A DNA stretch of 64,000 bases, from NCBI GenBank assembly GCA_020631735.1, contig CM036221.1:14241381-14305380 (forward strand). Reading direction: 5' to 3'. Origin of the DNA: Saccharum officinarum (Eukaryota > Streptophyta > Magnoliopsida > Poales > Poaceae). The notes under the pieces are model-generated. The model was not told where the DNA came from. It made no database searches and saw only the letters and a list, made by a program, of their open reading frames with translations. This document shows, piece after piece, positions 55,860-64,000 of the stretch. Each line of letters starts with the position of its first letter. The stretch's first letter is position 1. The position numbers and the translations under genes were made by a program.

Positions 55860-56293
55860 CACTACTACAGATTGATTTATCTACGACGCCACTTTTACAG
55901 CTATAGCGATAGAACCGACCATGTGTTACCTCCATCGTCGATTGATTGATAATGAGGCCTCCTAGTGAAGGAAACCGGCATTGGAAAGTGCTATCACGGA
56001 CGGGTTAACAGAAGATGCGACCGTGCTATTGGGGTTGCATTTCCTCCGTCGCCTCAAAAGCCAGGCCGGTTAGGATACGCGCTTTGGCCGGCGGTCGCAA
56101 ACTAGCGTTTGCTGAACCAGCATGAGTGTTGAATGCCCTCAACTTCTAAGGCCGTCAAATCACCATTACTTCTGCTGCCTAAAACCAAAGAGCCATACCC
56201 ACTGCTCTACATATTATTCTTCAAGCCCGGTGCCCTCTGAAACCACCTCTCTTCTTCATCCATCATCCCCTTTTCTTCCAATCTGCAAAGAAA

Positions 56294-56551
56294 ATGTTGG
56301 ACAACCCCATCAAGTTTCCAAGCAGCCCGTCCTCTAGTGAGGACGAGAAGCTATCCCACCATTCCTCTGACAAAGACATCTCCTCCGACTGGATGCCTTC
56401 TGATTGTAGTCCTTCGAGGAGTGATGAGAAGGACCCAGAGGAGGAGGAGGACAAGGACGAGGAGGATGACGCTGACGCCGACGCCGATGACGACGCCGAT
56501 GACGCCGATGACTCTGACTCCGATTTGCCTCCTCCCAAGCTAGCGAAGTGA
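56294..56551 (+). CDS. Acidic unknown ORF inside the CACTA element
   Basis: 85 codons starting MLDNPIKFPSSPSSSEDEKL, then Ser/Asp/Glu-rich, ending in a run of alternating Asp and Ala codons and PPPKLAK. A GTGAGT splice-donor-like site lies just before the stop, so it could be the first exon of a longer transcript. Highly acidic regions occur in CACTA-borne and host nuclear proteins alike. The minus-strand frame over the same DNA is its Ser/Ala-rich shadow. Confidence 0.4.
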   Translation: MLDNPIKFPSSPSSSEDEKLSHHSSDKDISSDWMPSDCSPSRSDEKDPEEEEDKDEEDDADADADDDADDADDSDSDLPPPKLAK

Positions 56552-57322
56552 GTTTGATCCTCTTTTAGATTAAGTATTTTATAGTTAGTATAAGTAGTTT
56601 TAATAGTTTATGTTAGTTATTATGTTTCTAGACGAGTACGATCATATACTCATCCAAATTGTATGTATCTACATATGCAATCAATCAATGAAAAAAAGTT
56701 CTTTCAAATATTATGTTTCCTACTGCTATTCTTGTTACCTATCTTTGATCCTTGCTATTCCAAGAGATATTGCTATGCGATGAATGTTTTTTTTTTCTTT
56801 TTTTGTATATATATGAATGAAAAGTAAAAACTGACATGTAGGGTTCCAAGAGAATCTAATAGCAATTCAATTGCTGACAATCACCGTATTATAGCGTAGG
56901 ATTAGCGTGGCAATGGTCGGCTTAATACGGACACTGTTTAACTTATCCTGTGCCATCCGTTCTCGCTGCCGATCAATCTAGACCGTCCATTTGAAAAAGA
57001 AACCTAGAACTGTCAGGCCGTTCCTCAACTCCCATTGGCCATGTTGGTGCATTGGTGGCTGTTGGACCCACGAAAAAACCCTAATACAAAGCCATTAGTT
57101 CTCCCTATCTTCATTCTCCCCACCAGTTGCTTCACCTTCATTCTCCCCACCTGCCTTTGCTTTCTCCTTGCCTCGAGTACCTTGCATTGTCATTGTGGAC
57201 AACGCCCCATGAAGGTTAGATGGATTCGGTCACCCCCCTCCTCCGTTGTTTGTATTTGGTTCCAATTGGTTTTTGGTTCGGTATCAATTTTGTTCATATT
57301 AGGAATTTTTTCATTGCAACAG

Positions 57323-57688
57323 ATGGCTTACTACAGAAGAAGCCACTTTAATGCGAGCAACCTTGCCTTTTGGTAGCTAGGGGTGGCACTAGGACCTAAG
57401 ATGATGTTGTTTGCTACTTGGGGATGGAGCATTCACCCAGACCGATGGTTGATCATTAAAGCCGCTGTTCGTCACCTTCTCAGACCATAAAATTTGAAAA
57501 GAATCATTGAAGAGCCTATTTGTGGAGATATTTTTGTGCTTTGCAGGACTGGACATGAATTAGACACGCTTTATAGATACAATGTGTCTGTGGATGGAGA
57601 TGCTATCATCTTCTCTATGGTTCACTACCTTTGGCTTTCAGGACCGCATCAAGCAATTGAGTACCTTAGCAACTGCCTACCCCTCTGA
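57323..57688 (+). pseudogene. Decayed unknown ORF inside the CACTA element
   Basis: Preceded by an acceptor-like TTCATTGCAACAG. One frame runs 121 codons from MAYYRRSHFNASNLAFW through WSIHPDRWLIIKAAVRHLL and KRIIEEPICGDIFVLCRTGH to a stop at 57686-57688, interrupted by two in-frame stops (TAG about 57374, TAA about 57488). The remaining frame consistency suggests a formerly coding exon. I do not recognise the protein. Confidence 0.45.
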
Positions 57689-58657
57689 CATTAAGTCTTA
57701 GAATTTGTGAAACTTTTATGTTAATGAAGTTCATATGTACTGATGAAGCCTCTGGATTAGTATGTATGAGTACTACATAATCATTGAACTATTGCTTCAG
57801 TTGGACTGTTATTTGGAATTAGTTGGTCTTGATTGTGGTCCACGTGTACACCTCTATGTAATAGAGGATCCAAAACAGGCCTTCTTCTACAGGCAGATAG
57901 TACCCTGAACCACCTGTGATACAACATTTCATCTTGGCGGGAGTGCGAGGGTTTTTAAGGACGTTTTGGCACCTTGGCAGGAGGCAAAAGCATAGACAAT
58001 AAAAGACCCGGGCCGACATCTTCACTAAGAGTGTGCAACACTTTGAACCCTGACTGCTCCATGGCTGCATTTGGCTCCAACTCCTCCTAGTGGTCGGCAC
58101 CATCCTAGGGTGTAGTCGCAAGAGGAACACCGACTTCCAGTGGAGGAGGCTACAATGGGAGGGGGCTGCCCATCCCGTAGCGTCTTGAGAACTACCCCTA
58201 CGCATACCACCGACCCATTTTGTGTCGATGCGGCTTGAAGACGCCTCGATGGATTTCGTGGAGTGATGGAAACTCAGGACAACGACACCACAGATGCTGC
58301 AGGGCAAATAATGTAACTCGATTTCTCTCTTGTTCATTCTGTTGTCGCAATGCAAATGCTGAAATCCTGTTGTACTTATGGTAATTTGGTTTTTTTGGTA
58401 GAGTGACTTAGATTGCGGGTACTCTAGGTGGCACGATCCCTGATATGGAGAATTTCTGAGGACTTTGATTTTGGATTTATGTGACAAGATTTGGGAGCTA
58501 AAGGCAGAGGCAGAGGCCAATGCTACAACAAATGAAGTACATCTGCAGGAGGAGGAAGAGATTAGGCCATAGATTAAAGAAATAGCCAGGGTTCCAACCA
58601 AGATGATAGAAAAATTCGTACCTATTGATGTTTCATAGCATCACCTTAATACTAGGT
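57689..58657 (+). other. CACTA interior, decayed coding traces
   Basis: The plus strand about 58470-58570 reads LCDKIWELKAEAEANATTNE then EEEE, a coiled-coil-like piece, followed by a stop. The upstream plus strand has many stops. The 260-codon minus-strand frame (57819-58601) has no recognisable domain and I take it as chance. Confidence 0.35.
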
Positions 58658-60050
58658 TGTCATCCCTAGCAGCAATGCCAGAAATGCTTGTTTGGTATTT
58701 ATGATCATAACACTTGAAAAGAATATATATATTGTAGTATTTCACCGGGAGTAATACATGTATCATTATTTACATTTTACCATAGGGAGGAGCTATGGGG
58801 TGGCTAGAGATAATTATGAAATATGTATACTTATGATAAAATCAATCACGTAGGACATACTCTTAATAGGGGTAAGCCAATAATAAATAAATGATAAGTG
58901 TAAGCATTGATAACACCCAGAGATAGAAATAGACTATTCATTAATATAGTAAGACTAAACAGGAGATTAGTTAAGAGATTGAATTCTTATGTTATTTCTT
59001 ATTTACTATGTCTTTTGTACACCCTAGCACATATATAATCATGTATAGCATAATGACTCTTCATCTATGCATAAGGAACATTACTAAGGAAAATCAAGAA
59101 CAGAGAAAGACTTCCTTCGCAATCGGGTTCTACTTGTTCTACATACGGGGAGTGGACTACAAAGGACTCAACAGGAGTGTCACATCTGCGATCTACCACA
59201 TGACCCGGCATATAGAGTGCATTCGCAGGCAAACAATATCTAAGCACCATGCTTACATAATGTCGACCACTTAACTCACTCGAGTACTGAGCTAAGCGCT
59301 TTGCGATCTCATACATAAACTCATTATCAATCATGACTATATCAAATATACTACTAGAGCAAACTAGAAATATAATAAACAGAAACATAATATTGAAATA
59401 GAATAAAGTCAATAAGAGGGATACAATGGCTATACTAGCCTCCAAATGATGATGAATCCAGAATCCTGAGCGAGAGCCCGAACTCTACTTAAACCTTGCT
59501 AGCTAGCCTATACTAGAACTTTAAGTAGCTATTCTATTTCTCTCATGGAGGAGAGGACCTCTTGATCTTCTAACTTCTTGGCTTAATGGCTTCTCTCTCT
59601 AGGAGGGGGTGGGGCTTGCTTATATAGGCCGGAGCGATGAACCAGAGCCCTCGGACCAAACCGACATTGATCAACGGTGTAGATACAATCTTTAAGCCGG
59701 TGGAGGACCGACGTACAAAGGTAGAGGCTGACGGGGGTGGCCCACGGTCGGCCAGCCATGAGGTGGGGCCAGTTGACCTGGCCCAATGCTAGGTGGGGCC
59801 CACCTTCGGTGGGTTGCCTTCTCCTGCTCCCTAGAACCTTCTAGAGTTGGTGTTGTGGTGGAATATTCATTTTAGCCTGACGTCTTAGGTTTTTTGCCCC
59901 CTTTTCCTGTTAAATCCCTGCAAAAATATAGATTCACCAAAACTCATGGAATTTGTCAGTTTAAACCCCTAAGTCTATGTTGGTGACCATTTCTCCGCGT
60001 TTTTACAAGTTAAGTTGACGGTTCTTGATGAACGATAACTACCGTCAACA
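58658..60050 (-). repeat. LTR of a Ty3/gypsy-like element
   Basis: Minus-strand ends TGTTGACGGTAGTTATCG (at 60050) and GCTGCTAGGGATGACA (at 58658). A purine-rich TTTGGGAGAGTT lies directly outside the 60050 end, as a polypurine tract should for a minus-strand 3' LTR. A minus-strand TATA box CCTATATAAGC lies at about 59617-59627. Length 1,393 bp. Lineage is uncertain (Athila/RIRE8-like by memory of the LTR start). Confidence 0.62.
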
Positions 60051-60604
60051 AACTCTCCCAAACTTAACCTTTGCTCATCCCTGAGCAAAATGCTAAACCA
60101 GAGATGGATTAGGAGTTGCTACAATGCTTTCACGCCTCAAAAGTACACATGCTTTTAAACAAGAATTCTCTTCCGGATTAGAGTAACTGATCTGACTTTC
60201 AGACTCACCCATATTACCTTTAATCATGGGGCTTTTCAACTTCACTTGGGTCTTGAGCAATTAAAAGATAGAACGATCAAGTCAAGCACTATATATCAAG
60301 TTCTTTGTTTCACCTCTGTTCTGGAGCTTTTATGAATTTTCAAAAATAAAACTCAGAGATTCCATTGTATGACACTCTCAAATCTCTCAGTATATGTGGT
60401 ATTTTTGGATCCTCACTAAGGCAACAATGATGTTATGCCTTCTCTCTCTCTCACCCTACAACTAATAAAGCTTATGTGGAGTTCATAGGTGTGGAGATAG
60501 CGCATACATACTTGTGAAGCATATGTTGTCAAGTCAAACAATGGATCCAGAGAAATGATTCATACAATCAAATCAAGATGTGCATGTGTGTGGATATGAG
60601 GAAT

Positions 60605-60666
<62 letters not shown>

Positions 60667-62507
60667 AAAAAGATCTCTCTTTTAGAACTTGAAATTATAT
60701 GCAAGAAAACATGGGCTATCTTATTCTTCTTCTCTCTCTCTTTTTCAGGCGGGCATCGAAGTACCCATTGTTTTAATAATTCGGACACTTGTCCATTTTT
60801 TCAATTCTTTCTTTCTTTTTCATAAATAACTTTTACATAGCCCATGCCTCTTTTCTGCAATAGAAATTTGAGAGATGATAACAATAAGAACATTGGAGCA
60901 TTTATTTGGTTTTGGGGTGATTGGATGGATGGATGGACCTATCAAGTGTGTTTTTGGTGTTCACTCTCAGTGTAGGAGTACAACATTTTTTAGTGGATCT
61001 AAATAGAAAGCATGTTGTTGCATACTTCTAATGTGGAAACAACATAATTGGGTGGTGTGTACGTAAACTTGATTTTAAAAGCATGACAAGTCTCTAAGGG
61101 TCAACAAAGCTCGACAAAACTCAATGCAAATACAAGTAGCAAAAATTTGTAGTTTTTGTAGTCTAGTATTCATGTATGGCCGTGGTAGGAATTCAAGCTC
61201 TATCATACAAAAAAACTCATCATGTTACATTTTTAGAGTTTTCAAAAAGTAAATCATCTGGAATTAATTTATTGTCACTTGGAACAAGATATATAGTAGC
61301 TCAGACCTTCTCATATCATATCCGTCAATTGTCTAAACTTAGATCAATCATGCTTCCACAGGTTTCAAGTTCAGAGTGAATCTTTATGTCAAAACAGTTT
61401 TATCCAAAACTCGAGCGAATTCTAGGTTCAAAACTAGGTACTTTGAACGAATTACAACAGAGCAACTATTCATCATTTCCATCATGAGCATTCTTCAAAG
61501 TTCTTTTTATTTATTCTAAGAATAGGAATTTAAAGCAACTCTATGTACACACTCTTTTTATTTGATTTTTATTTTTATCATTATTATTTATTAGATCACA
61601 CTAGTAATGAATAAAAGATAGACATAAATTTTTATTTGGTTTTTAGTTTTGTAGATTTTTTAGATGCATAAGTAAAGCAGAGATAAAACAAAATACAAAG
61701 TAAGAAGGAAAAAACTTACCTGGATACAAAGGGGATGCCCTCCCCCAAGCTGAATGTTGTTGTAGGTGTTCAGTATGGTGGTTGGAACTAGGGATGTCCG
61801 AACGACCTATCCTAGTAGTGGTTATGTTGGATCTTGCCATTGCTACTGCTGGTGGAGTGTATGTTGTATGGTGGTTTGGTTCTCCTCCATACTTCTAAGT
61901 CTGGTGCGGATCTCCCGTTGCTCCATCTGCTATTCATGGTAGCTTGGTCCAGAGAAGGATGCACGCCCGGGCTAGAAGCGATGGTGGCCTCTAGAAGACA
62001 CCTCCTGCGTATCAAAAGAATGGCATCCACTACCTTGGTAGCGATCAAAATTACTTTCATGCCACTGGGCGCTTGTTCCTTGCTGCCAGGAACCATCAGA
62101 ATGTTGGGGCGTGGGCTACTCCCACCCAGCATGTATAGTTTGGAACCCACGAGAAGGTCCAGCTTGGCCAAAATCAACATATCTAGTGTAGGCAAGGCCT
62201 TGTGGAGCAGTATCGGCACCATAGTAGTGTGTTGGTGGAGCTCGTGCTATCCTTGCAGAAGCACTCCTTGCTGGGGCTGCCCTAGGTGGCAAGATAATAA
62301 AAGAATTCGTGGCATAGAGACTAAGGCCCAGGTTAGGTAACGGGATCTTGGTATCATGACCACGGTACAACATAACAATGGCCCCATTCCTTGCATTTTT
62401 TAACATTTTGCCTTGTCGAAAATAATCAATGGTTACGTAAGGCCGTTGTTGGCATTTCTTAACACGATCACCAAGAATGGAGGTTTTACATCCACCCAGG
62501 GTAACGG
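60051..62507 (-). other. Decayed internal region of the gypsy-like element
   Basis: Starts with the CAAACTCTCCCAAACTTAAC phrase next to the LTR. It includes an (AT)n run and, on the minus strand at about 61,800-62,529, broken frames with polar Gln/Gly/Pro-rich composition (APPTHYYGADTAPQG, GPSRGFQTIHAGWE). No RT, integrase or protease is visible, so it is either non-autonomous or mostly deleted. Confidence 0.5.
60607..60665. repeat. (AT)n microsatellite
   Basis: An uninterrupted AT dinucleotide run of about 58 bp. It makes artificial Tyr-Ile frames on both strands. Likely to vary in length between individuals. Confidence 0.97.
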
Positions 62508-64000
62508 TGTCAGAAATGCCTGTTGGCATTCCCTAGCATCGCTACTAGAATTGGCGTATCCTAGCAACGGTACTAAGGAATGTCAACCGATAGGTCATAA
62601 CGTTTACAGAGGTTATCCGCAAGCACACAGATCTATCGTTGTAGCATTTCATCCAGAAGTATTTGAGTATCGTTCATTTATATTTTTCCAAAGGAAGGCA
62701 TGGTGTAAAAGTCTCTAGTAGGGACATGGACAAGATAATATGACTGCATAATAGACCAGTTACTCAATACAGGGGTAAGTCATGATAAGTTTAAGATAGT
62801 GTGACACACACTTGGGTCGACCTCAAGGATAAAAGCAAAAAAAAAGAATAAAAGAATGTTCCTAAGTGGAGCAGACATGTCTAATATAGCCGTGCAAAGA
62901 ACAGATGATGATCATACATATACATGGTTAAAAGTTAGAACTAGGCATGAGATGGGTCGGGAGGCCACCGAGTATTGGTCTGCCAACAACCTCATGTGAC
63001 AATTTAGACTCCTACACCCCAGATGAACATGGCGGATTGCAAGGGATGGGCAGGGTTGTCACCACCTGCCGCCTACCCCTCAACCGGAGAAAGGGAAATG
63101 CATCTGCCTGTTCCCTTATCCTCGGGCACCACGCCCGCTTACAAGAAAACTACCAACATCCCCCTAGGACTCTGACCCTATGGATCAACAAGCATAGGAC
63201 ATGGGCATACCCGAAGGCATGACGAACCGCCACCTCAACTTACCTCTAATCCTTTTCATATATATAGCATGAAAGTTTAAGCATAAGATTCTATATGATG
63301 AAATCGTAGCATAGAAACTATAGTCTAGTTCATATGATATGATCATGTCAAAAAAACATGTTAAGATCATAACACACAAACTATATGCTAGTTCATATGT
63401 TAAGATTATAACATGAAAACTATACTCTAGTTCTATGGCACAACTATATATATATGAAATAAGAGCATGACTTTGGAAGAAACCATATTTGTATTCATAC
63501 CAATGATCCTTTCTTCCAAGGAGCCAAGCCCTTCTTGATAGCTTTGCCTAGCTCCAAAATACTACACTACTACTACTAAGCTAGAGAGTGAGGAGTGGAG
63601 AGGTGGAGGTGAGCTCAAATGGCGTGTGTTGAGTGAGACACCCCTCCCTCTCTTTATATAGGGGCTTGGCCTGGTCGATTGGGAGGAATATTCCCTGAAT
63701 ACACCCCCACACCGCCAGCCCCTATTGATGACTAAACCGCCAACGCGAGGTGGGCCGAGGCGGCAAAGGGGAGGGTGCGGCCGCACCCCTAGCGCGCCCA
63801 TGCCCGGGGTGGCCTAGCCCGTCCTCTCCTTCGCACTGTGGGCTACCTGCTGGGTCTGGGCCTCGGTGCTAATGTGGGTTGGCCCAAGTTTGTTATCTGG
63901 TTGGGCTTCTTTCCATTCTTTGATAATTGCGCTTTCCCAAGTGGCGCCTTTCTGATACTTTCCACTTGTATTTGGTGTAAATTCCTGCAGAGTGACAATT
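62508..64000 (-). repeat. Second, diverged LTR-like block (truncated by window end)
   Basis: Begins on the plus strand TGTCAGAAATGCCTGTTGGC, a phrase also near the start of the 58658 block (ATGCCAGAAATGC). Later landmarks occur in the same order in both: TTGTAG(C/T)ATTTCA, AGGGGTAAG, a minus-strand TATA (CCTATATAAAGAG, about 63653-63665) and TTCCTGCA or CCCTGCA near the end. Similarity is patchy, so it is not a fresh partner LTR of the same insertion. Confidence 0.5.

Larger units (their letters stand above)
55860..58657 (+). mobile_element. CACTA transposon, 5' part with unknown coding fragments
   Basis: Begins CACTACTACAGATTGATTTA exactly where copia RNase H stops; the three bases before it (TCA, 55857-55859) would be the target duplication. 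Subterminal GC-rich words follow (ATCTACGACGCC, GGACGGGTTAACAG, GCCTCAAAAGCCAGGCCGG). The opposite end was not found in the window. Inside are an acidic ORF and a decayed ORF. I see no transposase, so this may be a non-autonomous, gene-capturing copy. Confidence 0.72.

Noticed and set aside
56263..56538. Ser/Ala-rich minus-strand ORF
   Set aside because: It is the antisense of the acidic ORF (Asp/Glu codons read as Ser/Ala/Val) and has no independent support.
57819..58601. 260-codon minus-strand ORF in the CACTA interior
   Set aside because: No recognisable domain. The plus strand of the same stretch shows broken coding-like traces, so the minus frame is probably chance.
60573..60825. Tyr-Ile repeat ORFs on both strands
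   Set aside because: Produced by the (AT)n microsatellite.
61834..62340. 168-codon plus-strand ORF
   Set aside because: It is antisense to decayed minus-strand Gln/Gly/Pro-rich coding traces and has no domain.

Overview
This window is nuclear DNA from a grass, most likely a panicoid such as sorghum, sugarcane, Miscanthus or maize (inference). The signs are one intron-bearing plant gene, Tourist-like MITEs with GGGCC(T)GTTTAG ends and TTA duplications, a grass-type tRNA-derived SINE, an RTE-type LINE with a (TTG)n tail, and long Opie/SIRE-like Ty1/copia and Tekay/Del-like Ty3/gypsy elements. I saw no bacterial-type operons, CRISPR arrays, rRNA or true tRNA genes.

Layout. 1-1,010: the end of a CACTA transposon, a LINE remnant and a tRNA-derived SINE with two promoter heads. 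1,011-5,264: intergenic DNA with three MITEs. 5,265-11,848 (minus strand): the only convincing host gene, an Agenet/Tudor-like protein of three similar exons, each carrying two Agenet units. All deduced junctions are phase 0. Intron 2 holds an RTE LINE with a SINE beside its tail. 12,050-16,712: MITEs, a solo copia LTR with target duplication ATCAC, a duplicated GC-rich block, and a hAT-like end.

16,713-37,940 is one full-length, minus-strand, SIRE/Opie-like copia element (target duplication CTTGT). It has swelled to 21.2 kb because two other elements sit inside it. The first is a plus-strand non-autonomous gypsy element (19,970-27,809, duplication GTTGG) with 2.87-kb LTRs; it splits RNase H. 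The second is a gypsy solo LTR (32,778-35,692, duplication TTGAT); it splits gag. The gypsy element has no reverse transcriptase. It carries an intact 234-codon ORF of unknown origin and a remnant of the integrase end with its chromodomain-like tail.

38,038-47,695 holds a Tourist MITE and a second, smaller copia element (minus strand) in two tandem copies of about 4.65 kb. The central junction includes host flank and MITE sequence, so the array arose by segmental duplication and not by LTR-LTR recombination. 47,696-52,498: a 220-bp direct repeat, an L1-type LINE 3' end cut by a MITE, another Tourist-like MITE, a diverged local tandem repeat and a gypsy LTR fragment. 52,499-55,859: the 3' part of another SIRE-like copia element, cut at 55,860 by a CACTA element carrying unrecognised coding fragments. 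58,658-64,000: two related but strongly diverged LTR-like blocks around a decayed internal region.

Working together: the Agenet protein is probably a nuclear chromatin or RNA-related adaptor. Nearly everything else is a layered record of transposition in which insertion order can be read from interruptions and target duplications. The best candidates for something undescribed are the non-autonomous gypsy element with its private ORF, a possible spliced reading frame inside its LTRs, and the copia tandem duplication with an inverted templated filler.
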